Source of the DNA: Brevibacillus brevis
GTDB taxonomy: Bacteria > Bacillota > Bacilli > Brevibacillales > Brevibacillaceae
Direction: 5' to 3'
Length of the DNA: 64,000 nt
NCBI RefSeq assembly: GCF_900637055.1
Contig: NZ_LR134338.1
Coordinates: 1,032,501-1,096,500 of the forward strand
Of this stretch, positions 42,298 to 51,638 are shown in pieces (position 1 is the first letter of the stretch; each line of letters begins with the position of its first letter). Under the pieces are notes generated by a model. The model had not been told where the DNA came from and searched no databases. It worked only from the letters and a program-made list of their open reading frames with translations. A program made the position numbers and the translations under genes.

Positions 42298-43115
42298 GTG
42301 AGTAAAATACCGCGAATTTTGCACTACCCCAGGAGCAAGTGGAGCATGGCTGACTGGATTATCAGTCACATGCCGGAACATACAACTTATCTGGCACCCT
42401 TTTTCGGTAGCGGTGCAGTTTTGTTCAACAAGGAGCGATCGATACTTGAAACTGTGAATGACCTGGACGGGGAAGTTTCAAATTTGTTTTCGGTCATCCG
42501 CGATAATCCGGAAGCTCTGGCCAGAGCAATCAGTTGGACACCATATGCCCGCGCCGAATACTACCGGGGCTATGAGTCAGAAGGAGACGATTTGGAGCGA
42601 GCAAGACGTTTCCTCGTCCGTTGTTGGATGGCACGCGGCGGAAAGACCAGCGACCGCACCGGATGGCGGCATATCATCGACCTCAACGCTCCCCACCCAG
42701 CAAAGGACTGGCAACTACTTCCGGATAAGATCATGACAGTTACAGACAGGCTGAGGGGTGTGCAGATTGAATGCCAGCCTGCGGTAAAGCTGATGGAGCG
42801 ATACAAAAACGACCAGAAGTGTTGATCTACGCTGATCCACCGTACATTCTCTCTACTCGTAGTAAACGAATGTATAAGAACGAAATGAAGGACGTAGAGC
42901 ATGAAGAGCTTTTGGAAACGTTGCTGGCGCATCCTGGTTCCGTTCTGCTATCCGGTTACGACCACCCTATGTACAACGACCGACTGCGGAAGTGGCAGCG
43001 TGACGAACGCAAAGTACAGGCAGAGGCGGGCAGATCAAGAACCGAAGTTCTGTGGATTAACCCGGTAGCTGCCGAACATGGACAGCAGACAATCTTTTCG
43101 CTGCCGGGGATATAA
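42298..43115 (+). pseudogene. D12-class DNA adenine methylase with a frameshift
   Basis: A Dam-like N6-adenine methyltransferase of about 272 residues. The first frame has LHYPRSKWSMADWI and motif I LAPFFGSGAVLFNKE. After a shift at the A run 42805-42809 the second frame has the catalytic motif IV LIYADPPYILSTRSKRM and the remaining domain to the stop at 43115. Six instead of five A restore the frame. GTG start with GGAGG at about 8 nt. Typical phage orphan methylase. Confidence 0.75.
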
Positions 43116-43158
43116 CGGATGGATACAAAATGTGTAGTTTGTCAATTGATGAGAATAC

Positions 43159-43512
43159 TCATGGTTTAAGCCACTTGATATTGTAGTTAATTACTTCTCC
43201 CTCGGGCAGCTTGATCGTCATCGTTTCAAGTGCATAAGGTGGGTTGTGTGGTCCGGCAAATGTTTTAACTCGGATGGTCACGTTAAAGTGGGTGAGTTTT
43301 CTTGGGTCTGGTCTACTTACATCTAGAATTTCTTCCACGCCTCTATACCACAAACGATTCGTACCATTTATACGTACTGCGTTCCCTATCTTATCTAACA
43401 TTGCTTCTATAAAAGCACGTTTCATTAAGTAGCATTCAGTTTTACTTTCAGTAGCATGGACAGGTTGCGAAAAAAGCAGGGTTGTTAGTACGAAGATAAT
43501 TATTTTTTTCAT
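43159..43512 (-). CDS. Exported DUF3888-like protein
   Basis: A 117-residue exported protein with a signal peptide (KKIIIFVLTTLLFSQPVHA) and the DUF3888 pattern RLWYRGVEEILDV, then FNVTIRVKTFAGPHNPPYAL. Function unknown. ATG 43512 is preferred over the upstream GTG because GAGGTGGG lies 8 nt before it. Confidence 0.75.
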   Translation of the reverse strand: MKKIIIFVLTTLLFSQPVHATESKTECYLMKRAFIEAMLDKIGNAVRINGTNRLWYRGVEEILDVSRPDPRKLTHFNVTIRVKTFAGPHNPPYALETMTIKLPEGEVINYNIKWLKP

Positions 43513-43639
43513 GAATAGTCCCACCTCAGTTTTAGGGGATAGGTTCTCCAGTAATACTATCCGTTATTTAACAAAATAGTTATTGAAAAAAGCCCTTTAA
43601 TTGGTCTTACCCCTGTCAAGTAGACACAATAAAAAAAGC

Positions 43640-44440
43640 CTAAGCAGCCAGTGTGTTTCGGTATTCAACCGGGGCACACTGGTTTAATTTTTTCTGGAAC
43701 CGTTCATGGTTATAAAACCAAATGTATTTTTCAATGGCTTGAAAGAGATCTTCTTCTGTCTTACACTCAGTAAAGTACAATGTCTCAGTTTTGAGGTGCG
43801 AGAAAAAGGATTCGATGCAGGCGTTATCAAGGCAGTTTCCTTTGCGAGAGTGGCTGCCACTTATGCCAAGTTCCTTTATTCGCTTATTGTACTGTCGAGA
43901 CGTGTATTGGAAGCCCTGATCTGAATGTAGGGTTGCTTTCAGCACGTCTCTTTCTTCGTTTAGCTGCCCCACAGTGTCTAACACAAGTTGTAAATCATTT
44001 CGCTTGGAAACTTTCCAGGCAACAACTTCGTTGTTAAAAAGGTCCTGAATGACCGAAAGGTAATAGTAACGGTTATGAAGTGCAACATACGTAATATCTG
44101 TTACAAATACCTCATTGGGCTTGTCCGCTCTAAACTTACGGTTAAGTAAGTTGGGATATACAATCGAAGGTGCTTTACCAAAATAGCGGCGCTTCCTCCT
44201 GATGATGGATTGGAGGTTTAATTCTTTCATCAGGCGGTATATTCGCTTATGATTCGCATTCAATCCCTTCTTCTTTAATGCTACCTGCATTCGTGGATAA
44301 CCATAGTATGGATGCTCCAAATGAATCGCCATCATATGCTTTTTCAGAATCTGATCTAACTCATTTCTTGCTGACGGCTTTCCTTTGGTGCTAAGCCATT
44401 TGTAAAAACCCGACCGTGACACTTGCGCAATTTCTACCAA
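43640..44440 (-). CDS. IS3-family transposase, orfB (DDE catalytic part)
   Basis: A 266-residue integrase-fold transposase. Catalytic acids: first Asp in VFVTDITYVAL, second Asp in LHSDQGFQYTS, Glu in NACIESFFSHLKTE. The HTH_21-type region lies near the N terminus. The reading frame stays open upstream to the slippery site, so the natural product is an OrfAB fusion made by -1 frameshifting and beginning in orfA. Confidence 0.88.
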   Translation of the reverse strand: MVEIAQVSRSGFYKWLSTKGKPSARNELDQILKKHMMAIHLEHPYYGYPRMQVALKKKGLNANHKRIYRLMKELNLQSIIRRKRRYFGKAPSIVYPNLLNRKFRADKPNEVFVTDITYVALHNRYYYLSVIQDLFNNEVVAWKVSKRNDLQLVLDTVGQLNEERDVLKATLHSDQGFQYTSRQYNKRIKELGISGSHSRKGNCLDNACIESFFSHLKTETLYFTECKTEEDLFQAIEKYIWFYNHERFQKKLNQCAPVEYRNTLAA

Positions 44441-44490
44441 CCACGTTAGTGGATATTTTTTACGCAGCTCGTCTATGATCGTAAAGCGAG

Positions 44491-44829
44491 TTATTTTCCA
44501 TACCTTCCCCCCAGATGCAGATTGGGATTGCGCTTTTTTAGGTATTCTACCTGCGCCTTTAGATAGTCCCTTTCTTCTTCCACAGTAGCAAACTTGGTTC
44601 TTGGACGACCAACAAATGGGGTGTCACTAGAACCATTCTTTCCTCTTTGATCCACAAAACCTTCGCCTTTATTCTTCTTTCGGACCCATTGTAGAACTTG
44701 TGTTTTACTAGGTATCCCTAATTCCTTAGCTATTGCTTTAGAACCCATCTCTCCCTGTTGATACATGTTTACTGCCCTCAGCTTAAACTCCTCGGAATAA
44801 CGCTTGAATGTTTGACCTTTTTTAGCCAT
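44491..44829 (-). CDS. IS3-family transposase, orfA
   Basis: A 112-residue DNA-binding protein with an N-terminal HTH (EFKLRAVNMYQQGEMGSKAI) and a C-terminal leucine-zipper-like segment (EEERDYLKAQVEYLKKR). GGAGGGGA lies upstream of ATG. Confidence 0.87.
   Translation of the reverse strand: MAKKGQTFKRYSEEFKLRAVNMYQQGEMGSKAIAKELGIPSKTQVLQWVRKKNKGEGFVDQRGKNGSSDTPFVGRPRTKFATVEEERDYLKAQVEYLKKRNPNLHLGGRYGK
44533..44539 (-). promoter_or_regulatory. A6G programmed -1 frameshift site of the IS
   Basis: On the minus strand the heptamer A-AAA-AAG is in phase with orfA (..CTA AAA AAG). Slipping back one base enters the orfB frame, which is open from there to the orfB stop. Confidence 0.8.
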
Positions 44830-44892
44830 GAGAAAATCCCCTCCAAGTAGAGTGTACCACCCACCGTTAGGTGAGCGGGCTTTTTACACTGT

Positions 44893-45153
44893 CTACTCAA
44901 AGGGGATAATATCATAATAAAAGGGCCGATAAATTCGATGAGTATCTGTGTCGAAAACTACATCAACTTTAATGTCAGGTGAGTATGGGAGGAGTTCGAA
45001 GTCAAAGAGCTTACAAAACACATGAGGGAAATCACTTGTTTGTTCACTCTGCTCTACGCAAAAGCGGAACATATTCTTCAATTCATGCAGTTTGTGTTTC
45101 TTTCCATGAAGGATAATATCATCAGTAAAGTGACTTGTCACTTCAATCAACAT
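44893..45153 (-). pseudogene. Unknown gene cut at its 3' end by the IS
   Basis: An 86-residue frame with a good start (TTG or the following codon) whose last codons and stop come from the right end of the IS. The rest (FTDDIILHGKKHKLHELKNM, VDVVFDTDTHRIYRPFYYD) is not recognised. The true C terminus may have been longer. Confidence 0.5.
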
Positions 45154-45245
45154 CTAAATCATGACCGAGTGCTAATCAGTCGTTATAGCAACAAATGATA
45201 ACTACCATTTTACGACAATTTGAAGTTAACACAACGGTAAATATG

Positions 45246-45446
45246 TTAATTAGGACCTTTCGGCAAATCTGTTATGCGATTACTTCTTAACGCAAGCCAT
45301 CTTTTAAGATCCGACCACATCATTTTTGTTGTCGCGATCGCAAACAATCCAATCCACTTATCAGCATGACTAGGGGAATCATCCATAAAGCCCATATAGA
45401 TACATGCAGCAACTGATAGGAACCAAATAATAGCGAATAATGGCAA
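45246..45446 (-). CDS. Small membrane protein
   Basis: A 66-residue protein with one hydrophobic N-terminal segment (LFAIIWFLSVAACIYMGF) and a polar tail. TTG 45446 has AAGAGG 8 nt upstream; the earlier GTG overlaps that site. Function unknown. Confidence 0.5.
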   Translation of the reverse strand: MPLFAIIWFLSVAACIYMGFMDDSPSHADKWIGLFAIATTKMMWSDLKRWLALRSNRITDLPKGPN

Positions 45447-45513
45447 TGTAATCACCTCTTAGAGGAATACGCCAACGAAACAAAATTGTTTCACTTGTTC
45501 ATTTACAAACTGC

Positions 45514-45729
45514 TCAGAAAGATAAACCGTATGTAAAAATCGCCTCTCTAAGGACAGGGTGTCCGAAAATGATGAATAGCAGGAGCAAAATTACTGATAA
45601 TCCACCAACTAAACTTACCGTAGCAAACCCTTTATGTACTTTTCCGATCAATGGAAATATTGCAATCAGTAGTATTCCAAGAGATAAGACAAGAAGTAAC
45701 AGCATTTTAAAAATCAATGGTTCATACAT
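45514..45729 (-). CDS. Small two-helix membrane protein
   Basis: A 71-residue protein with two hydrophobic segments (LLLLVLSLGILLIAIFPLIG and ATVSLVGGLSVILLLLFIIF). GGAGG lies 8 nt from ATG. Unknown; it could be a phage-borne or toxin-like small membrane protein. Confidence 0.6.
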   Translation of the reverse strand: MYEPLIFKMLLLLVLSLGILLIAIFPLIGKVHKGFATVSLVGGLSVILLLLFIIFGHPVLREAIFTYGLSF

Positions 45730-45927
45730 TACAAATCCTCCTTAGGAAATCCAACAAATACCAATTGTATCCCATATGGAGGACATTAGGAAGTTGCTTT
45801 ACAAATTGTGTAGGGAAATAATTATTGGTTGCCAATATTTTTAACATCCAGAACTCTCTTCAATTGTTCATCAAGATTCCAATTTAGTGGCTTAGGTTCT
45901 CCAACCGAGCAATTCTTGGAACAGGAT

Positions 45928-46056
45928 ATGTCGGTGAAGGAAATCAAAGATTTGATAGATATCAAGCTGGATATGATGCTGTTTTTTCCCGAAGACAAGG
46001 CAGCGCTTATTGATGACATAAAGAAACTGCGAAGCAGGCTTATAGAAGCAGCTTGA
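45928..46056 (+). CDS. Short phage-type protein or fragment
   Basis: A 42-residue frame (MSVKEIKDLIDIKLDMMLFF...) ending 15 nt before the ASCH gene. Only a weak site (ACAGGA) precedes the ATG. The frame is open further upstream to 45829 without a start, and on the other strand at 45822-45905 a different protein tail (PLNWNLDEQLKRVLDVKN) can be read, so a junction of remnants is likely. Confidence 0.35.
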   Translation: MSVKEIKDLIDIKLDMMLFFPEDKAALIDDIKKLRSRLIEAA

Positions 46057-46070
46057 ATGGAGGGAACCAA

Positions 46071-46528
46071 GTGAAAGCCATAACCATTCACCAGCCATGG
46101 GCGACACTGATCGCCCTCGGGGAAAAACGATTCGAAACTAGAGGCTGGCCAACTAGGTACCGCGGACCCATTGGGATTCATGCCGCTAAGAAAGTGGACA
46201 AGGAGATTTGCCTACAAGAGCCTTTCCGAAGTGTTTTGGATTTGCACGGGTATACAGCAGACAATTTGCCAACCGGGGCGATTGTGGCAACATGTAGTCT
46301 TAATGATTGTCTCCCAATTTCTTTATCGGATGACGGAATCATTGCGTATGGCGGTGAAACCGGACACAAGTCGATAAGGATCGACGGACATGAAAGGCTC
46401 TTCGGATGGTTTGAACCAGGTCGGTACGCCTGGGAAAGACGAACGTAAAACGAATCGATCCGGTGCCAGCAAAAGGGCAGCAAGGACTCTGGAATTGGGG
46501 AGGGGAACGGGATACAAGTAGTATGTAA
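46071..46528 (+). pseudogene. ASCH-domain phage protein, frameshifted near the end
   Basis: An ASCH (RNA-binding PUA-like) protein of phage type: AITIHQPWATLIALGEKRFE, GIHAAKK, IVATCSLNDCLPI, FGWFEPGRYAWE. The first frame stops at 46448, but the usual C-terminal tail (VKRIDPVPAKGQQGLWNWGG) is intact in the next frame to 46528. One extra A at 46435-46437 would join them. GTG start with GGAGGG at 6 nt. Confidence 0.75.
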
Positions 46529-46639
46529 GATAATGTTTCTGCGGATGGGAATAAACCGGCAATGGTTTTTTGGATATTTAAGCGTCGTTACGGATAAAAG
46601 ACTAGGTGTTCCTTCTAGGTAGCTACATTTCAAATTAAG

Positions 46640-47047
46640 TTATTTGTGTCGACCTTCAGCAATTCTTGCAAGAACAAGTTTTCTAAGGTCATCATCTTGT
46701 TCATCAACAAGAATTTGAAGGGCCTTGAGAGTTGCCTTTTTATTAGCGGCAATGCTCCTTCTAACGGAAAAGTCAGGATCATGAGCAAGTTTTACTTGCA
46801 ATTCTTCAGGGAGCTTATTTTTTGAAGCGACCATGCTTCGAACTCTCCACTCTGGATGTTTTGCAAGGAGCTTGAGGATCTCAATAGGAACTGTTTTGTT
46901 TTGAGCAACCCAAAAAGACATGTCTGGATAATGTTGAATTACCTCATGCCAAACATCCAATGGGGCTTCCTCCCAAGCTGCACGAAGATATTCATCAGGA
47001 TTCTCACTTGTTCTAAGTCTTACAAATTCTTCGGCGGATGTAATCAC
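46640..47047 (-). CDS. Leucine-rich-repeat-variant (LRV) repeat protein
   Basis: A 135-residue protein built of about four helical repeats of some 24 residues: HPEWRVRSMVASKNKLPEEL, DPDFSVRRSIAANKKATLKA, EQDDDLRKLVLARIAEGRHK. This V-R-x2-A/V-A-x-N pattern is that of LRV/HEAT-like repeats. Binding partner unknown; such proteins are frequent among immunity and cargo genes. Confidence 0.68.
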   Translation of the reverse strand: MITSAEEFVRLRTSENPDEYLRAAWEEAPLDVWHEVIQHYPDMSFWVAQNKTVPIEILKLLAKHPEWRVRSMVASKNKLPEELQVKLAHDPDFSVRRSIAANKKATLKALQILVDEQDDDLRKLVLARIAEGRHK

Positions 47048-47303
47048 ATAATCATTCCTCTTCGCTGATGGTGTTGGGATTATTTTACAAAAACGTCAGT
47101 GAAAAATCATTAGCTTAACAAAACATTACTTGTGAGAAGAGGAAAGTTGGAATGAAGCGTAGCAGACATATTTTCCCAGTCAATTTGCAAGCGAAAAGAT
47201 AAAACTCCTGCAAGGAGACAGGAGTCGAAATGTTTGCTCGATATATCGAGACTTCTGACGCGACCGAAGCAATTGTACAACTGCGGGTCCATCATCTTTC
47301 CTT

Positions 47304-47663
47304 TTATGGCGATTTAGTTATTACCCAAGTTAATACTCTTCTAAAAGCGCCAGTGGGGTTATAGATCTGCATAAACCATCTATCTAGTCCAAGTGGGTAA
47401 TTTGCAAGCACATATACAGGTTCAAGTTGTTCAATGATCCATCCAGCGCTGATAACCCTCCTAGTACCTTCTGGTGCTGGTATCAAGTTAATATATTCAT
47501 ATGAATATGGTCTAATTTCGATGGGCTGAAACCTGTGGCGCCAAAAGCCATTTCCGAGACTTTCTGTTATACGTACATTTTTGCGACTTAGAGTGATGAT
47601 TTTTATCCGTTTTACACCTCTTTTTTTCACAATCTTGGATGATGATCTTTTTTTCTTTTTCAT
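47304..47663 (-). CDS. Basic hypothetical protein
   Basis: A 119-residue protein with a Lys/Arg-rich N-terminal tail (KKKKRSSSKIVKKRGVKRIK) and a mixed C-terminal part. Not recognised. AT-rich codon use like its neighbours. The 256-nt stretch between it and the LRV gene shows no gene. Confidence 0.5.
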   Translation of the reverse strand: MKKKKRSSSKIVKKRGVKRIKIITLSRKNVRITESLGNGFWRHRFQPIEIRPYSYEYINLIPAPEGTRRVISAGWIIEQLEPVYVLANYPLGLDRWFMQIYNPTGAFRRVLTWVITKSP

Positions 47664-47837
47664 GTTTTCACCTTCTACGCTTATTTAAGTTTCGTAGGAT
47701 CAACATATGAAGAAAAAGAGATAATGCTTGGACTAATTTACATGAGTTAAAAAAATGGGGGAATTCAATAATTAAAGCTCAGACTGAATAATTTGAACCC
47801 AGAGCTACTGCCGGCTATTTTAACACAAGAGAAAATG

Positions 47838-47868
47838 TAAAAAGACGACCCTGTTTTACAAAGGTCGT
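47838..47868 (-). terminator. Terminator after the DUF2500 gene
   Basis: On the minus strand GACGACC / GGTCGTC, then five T; the stem begins at the stop codon region. Confidence 0.7.
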
Positions 47869-48230
47869 CAGGTAAAACTCCTATATCCACCTAAGGGGTG
47901 ATATGTCAACATACCTGCATCTCCTTCGACATACAAGGCATAGTCACGAGAGCCTACTTCGAATTCCGTTCTTGTTCCGTCACTTAGTTGAAAAGTCATG
48001 TAATAGTTTGTTGATATACTTGTATTATTCCCGCCACCTGAGATGTATGTACGTTTTCCAATTAGTTTAGCAGGAACAGTCTCGAGAGGGGTTCTATTAT
48101 AAGTGATAAAATACCTGATCACTAAAGTGGTTAAGACTATGGTTGAAATTCCTCCTCCAACAAATACAACGAGAAATATAACCCATTTTATAACACTATC
48201 ACCCATAAATGTCATGAAAGCATCAAACAT
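47868..48230 (-). CDS. DUF2500-like membrane protein
   Basis: A 120-residue protein with one membrane helix (residues 14-38) and an outer or cytoplasmic beta domain: PAKLIGKRTYISGGG, YMTFQLSDGTRTEFEVGSRD, and EGDAGMLTYHPLGGYRSF, the DUF2500 ending. Function unknown. Confidence 0.75.
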   Translation of the reverse strand: MFDAFMTFMGDSVIKWVIFLVVFVGGGISTIVLTTLVIRYFITYNRTPLETVPAKLIGKRTYISGGGNNTSISTNYYMTFQLSDGTRTEFEVGSRDYALYVEGDAGMLTYHPLGGYRSFT

Positions 48231-48349
48231 TCAAAAAATCACTCCGAGTTTTTGATTTAGATGATAAACAAAAAAATGTGATTAGTCATATTTTTTACAA
48301 GAAACAAATGATTCAACTTAATATTTCGAGTGAAAAGCAGGTGAGCGGC

Positions 48350-49159
48350 TTGAACACAGGATTTGATCTTATATCAGACGTACATCTTGATTTTTGGGTG
48401 AAAGTTGAAAATCCTCTACACAAAATGGTGCCTCAAATTAAGAATTTTATTAAAGGAATCTTACCTGATGTTCACCATAAAACGCTTGTCATTGCTGGTG
48501 ATCTGGGCCATTATAATTGGCAAAACAAAATACTGATTGAAGAGTTGAAACAGATATATGAGCACATTCTGATAGTTCCAGGAAACCATGATTATTATTT
48601 GGTTAGTGCAAATCAAGAAAAGCAATACCGAGGAAAATCTCTTAATCGAGTTATCGAGATGAAAGAAACTTGCAGCTTGCTTACCAACGTGCACTATCTT
48701 GATGGCGACATGGTAGAGATCGATGGCATTACCTATGGTGGAGTTGGCATGTGGTATGACTTCTCTTATGGGATGAAAGTGCTTGGATATTTAGAAGAGG
48801 CCCTGTATTCCAAATGGTGGGATATTATGAATGACTCCAGACTGATCAAGGGTTTGTTGGACAAGTCATTTACATTTGCAGATGAAGAGAAGAAGAAACT
48901 TGATGCTATCATTGAGTCCTCAAATGTAATCATCACACATGTTGGTGGCGATTGGAGTAAGGTAGACCGTGACTTGGTTAATTCATTCTATTTCTTTGAC
49001 GGAAGCCCTTATTTTTCGAAGCTTGAAGGCAAGATTTGGTGCTTTGGGCACACTCATCAACGCTATGATTACGAAGCGTATGGATGTAGGTTTGTAAATG
49101 CTGCACTCGGATATCCAGACGAAAGCGATGATCGAAAAATATTGCAGATCAAAGTGTAG
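48350..49159 (+). CDS. Metallophosphoesterase of phage type
   Basis: A 269-residue calcineurin-like phosphoesterase with all metal motifs: LISDVHLDFW (D-x-H), VIAGDLGHYN, IVPGNHDYYL, VIITHVGG and CFGHTHQRYDY (GHxH). TTG 48350 (GCAGGTGAG upstream, about 5 nt) gives a start just before the first motif, as in relatives; the frame is open to 48278. Confidence 0.8.
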   Translation: MNTGFDLISDVHLDFWVKVENPLHKMVPQIKNFIKGILPDVHHKTLVIAGDLGHYNWQNKILIEELKQIYEHILIVPGNHDYYLVSANQEKQYRGKSLNRVIEMKETCSLLTNVHYLDGDMVEIDGITYGGVGMWYDFSYGMKVLGYLEEALYSKWWDIMNDSRLIKGLLDKSFTFADEEKKKLDAIIESSNVIITHVGGDWSKVDRDLVNSFYFFDGSPYFSKLEGKIWCFGHTHQRYDYEAYGCRFVNAALGYPDESDDRKILQIKV

Positions 49160-49210
49160 AAAGAATGCGAGTGCAAAACATTTTAGAATTGTGGAAAGGG
49201 GATAAGAAAT

Positions 49211-49521
49211 ATGCAAGGACATTCATATTTCTATCACAATCAGTACACCGAAAAGCACGTTCATATTCAAGCGTATGAAATGATAGCAAAAAATGGGTAG
49301 AGGCAACTCTCTTACAGAGAAGGGATCTATCGTGGGATGTTTTTTTCGATGAGTTAAGTGAATCGGAGTTCCAATCAATATTTAAAGATAATCCCACGTA
49401 TGATGATGACCATTTTGGTGCTTTTCTCTTTAATATCCATGATGTAGAGGAAGGTAAAAAAACGTTTGAAAAATGGATTCGTGAAGTTTTTAGCGCTCAC
49501 CGGAAACAAGAAAAAAATTGA
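49211..49521 (+). pseudogene. Unknown small gene with a frameshift
   Basis: Frame one gives MQGHSYFYHNQYTEKHVHIQ and stops after the A run 49289-49294. With one more A it joins WVEATLLQRRDLSWDVFFDE...KKTFEKWIREVFSAH to a 103-residue acidic protein. AAAGGGG precedes ATG. Not recognised. Confidence 0.6.
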
Positions 49522-49645
49522 TTAAACATCATTATTTCGGGAGTCAAACAAAAGAACAAAAAAAGAACCTCCCAAATGGGAGCCCGTATATATGTTCGTC
49601 TAAACTAATTATATCATGGGCTTACCGCGAGGGGGAATTGGAAAG

Positions 49646-49986
49646 ATGAGCGCACAGGTACAACTGTCATTTCTGGAACCAGTAGATGAAAAAGAAGTCA
49701 GAAAGGCTGTTGTTAAAGCATTAAAAGAATATAAAGCCCTCCGTGTTGCTGTCCAAAATAAACAGGAGCGACAGGAAAAGGGCATTGATCAACTGTTTCC
49801 ACAGCTTAAAAAGTCTGAGTCCACGAATGAGTTGAAAGCAAGACAGATTGAAAGGGCATTGCAGTACTCGTTGGATGAAGTAGAGCGTCAGATCATTGAA
49901 GAGACTTAGGTCTGACAAAGGACCAATTCTACACAAAAAAGAAAGAGGCAATTATGCAAATTGCTACGGCACTCGGGATGATCTGA
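49646..49986 (+). pseudogene. ArpU-like late transcription regulator, frameshifted
   Basis: The ArpU family regulates late phage genes. Visible: DEKEVRKAVVKALKEYKALR, LFPQLKKSESTNELKARQIE, ALQYSLDEVERQIIE, then a stop. In the next frame RDLGLTKDQFYTKKKEAIMQ continues to 49986. One base lost at about 49899-49901 (GAAGAG for GAAAGAG) explains it. GGGGGAAT precedes ATG 49646. Confidence 0.65.
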
Positions 49987-50114
49987 GTGCTTTCTATTTT
50001 AATAACGTTCGTTCCGCTTACAGGCAGTTTAGAACAATGAACCAAAAAAAGGGGAATTGAATATTTTACCGAATATCGAACATTTTGGGGAAACTATTTA
50101 AAAGGGGTATTTTA

Positions 50115-50593
50115 TTGAAGAACTATGAAATTAAGAGAGCGACCTTGGATGAAAAGGAAACACTCAGCAACCTTTTGCAATTCTATATTTACGATTTCTC
50201 TGAGTTTATGGATTTGCAGATTGAAGATAACGGGAAATTTGGTGAATATCCGTTAAACGAATACTGGACAGATTGCTCTAGGTTCCCTATTTAATATCGC
50301 TAAATCAGAAAATTGCTGGTTTCGTCTTGGTCAAATTGATAAATAGAGATGAAGATGACTCATACTTTTCGATTGCTGAGTTTTTTATTATGAAAAGATT
50401 CCGGAGAACAGGGTTAGGTAAACAAGTTGCTAAAGATATATTTAATATGCATAAGGGACCATGGGAAGTATACCAAATTGATAGTAACGAGCCCGCACAA
50501 CATTTTTGGAAAAAAACAATTGAGGAATACACTGGAGGCAAATTTACTGAGCGAATCGAAATTGGAAGAAAGACACAAGTGTTTGTTAGTTAA
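50115..50593 (+). pseudogene. GNAT acetyltransferase with a frameshift
   Basis: A GCN5-type N-acetyltransferase of about 159 residues. The first frame has YEIKRATLDEKETLSNLLQF and ends after DCSRFP; the second frame begins LISLNQKIAGFVLVKLINRD and holds the acetyl-CoA loop RFRRTGLGKQVAKDIF. One base is missing at about 50286-50290. TTG start with AAGGGG upstream. Substrate unknown. Confidence 0.75.
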
Positions 50594-50669
50594 TAACTCG
50601 GGTTAAAGCAGTAAGGTAAGATTACGCTAATGGGGTCATTAGTTTAAATAAATAAGGAGAAGTTTTCTG

Positions 50670-51545
50670 ATGAATATCGAGTTGAAACGTTTGCTCGAAG
50701 AAGATCAAAGAGATTTAAAGAATACCCCAGTTAATCGTGTAGAAAGAGATGTGTTAAGGAGGAATCGGGTAAGAGGAATTCTTTCCGAAGGAGGGGTGAC
50801 CGAAGGAATTGATTTTTTTCACGCTGCGTTAATCTTCCAGCACGGTGACTCATTAAATGATTGGTTTCAAGCGCATGAATTAGCTAAGAAAGCAAGTGAG
50901 CTCGGTTATTTCGAAGCAAGATGGCTCGCTGCTGTAGCTCTGGATAGATGGCTTGTCTGGCAAGGTAGGCCAGCAAAATATGGTAATCAGTTGATTCCTT
51001 TTGGTGGAACCTATCGTTTACCATGTGTTGATCCAGTTACAACAGATGAAGAGAGGAAAAAGTGGGGTATAGCTACTCTCGCTGATTTACTTGCGTTTCA
51101 TGGTCTTCGTGGCTTTGCTTCAATAGAAAAAGAAAATATTGTTTCAGCAGCTGTTGAAGGATTTCAGATTAACGTGGTTAGACTTAACCGTCATCTTGTC
51201 CATAGCCCGAATTTAGAAGGTGTTCACTGCGGTTTTGATGAAGAAAATCGTACTATCTTGGAAAATTCATACGGCTGGCGCTGGGTTATAGATAATATGG
51301 GCGATTTTATCACTTGCTGGCTTTCTTTGCCTTATGTCCCTAAGATAGCCCATATCATAACTGGTGAAGAATCTCCCTCTTTCGAAATAACCGAGTACCA
51401 GAACCGTCCTGCAATATGTGTTAAGTGCAATGGTTTGTTGACCCTCTATTTTTTAAAGCAAGAAGAAATTTGGGCAGTTTCTGGACGTGATCATAATGAT
51501 ATAGTGAAAATTTCGAGTAAGGTTGGGGGGCATACTGGAACTTAG
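50670..51545 (+). CDS. DUF6624-like protein
   Basis: A 291-residue cytoplasmic protein. The stretch AVALDRWLVWQGRPAKYGNQ, then PVTTDEERKKWGI, resembles DUF6624-type proteins; the second half (residues 150-290) is not recognised and could be a separate domain. Good ribosome site (AAGGAG) before ATG. One of the few long intact genes of the right part of the element. Confidence 0.6.
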   Translation: MNIELKRLLEEDQRDLKNTPVNRVERDVLRRNRVRGILSEGGVTEGIDFFHAALIFQHGDSLNDWFQAHELAKKASELGYFEARWLAAVALDRWLVWQGRPAKYGNQLIPFGGTYRLPCVDPVTTDEERKKWGIATLADLLAFHGLRGFASIEKENIVSAAVEGFQINVVRLNRHLVHSPNLEGVHCGFDEENRTILENSYGWRWVIDNMGDFITCWLSLPYVPKIAHIITGEESPSFEITEYQNRPAICVKCNGLLTLYFLKQEEIWAVSGRDHNDIVKISSKVGGHTGT

Positions 51546-51600
51546 TGTTACAGAGTGGGTTAAGTATCCATTCAACTAACGGGATCGATAGCTGAATTCG

Positions 51601-51628
51601 AAAACCACTTTTTAGTGGTTTTTTCTTT
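51601..51628 (+). terminator. Intrinsic terminator
   Basis: AAAACCACT / AGTGGTTTT followed by TTC. Confidence 0.78.
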
Positions 51629-51638
51629 ATTACAGAGC

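Larger units (their letters stand above)
43610..44905 (-). mobile_element. IS3-family insertion sequence
   Basis: About 1.3 kb with orfA and orfB on the minus strand and imperfect terminal inverted repeats: CCCCTGTCAAGTAGACA at the left, CCCCTTTGAGTAGACA (read inward) at the right, then an A/T stretch and GCC in both. No clear target duplication was seen. Both frames are intact, so the element may be active. Confidence 0.85.

Noticed and set aside
43610..44905. Frameshift between orfA and orfB as a sign of decay
   Set aside because: The in-phase A-AAA-AAG heptamer shows it is the normal programmed frameshift of IS3-family elements.
45822..46181. 119-codon minus-strand frame
   Set aside because: Only the last 25 codons look protein-like; the rest is antisense to the ASCH gene. 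Mentioned as a remnant only.
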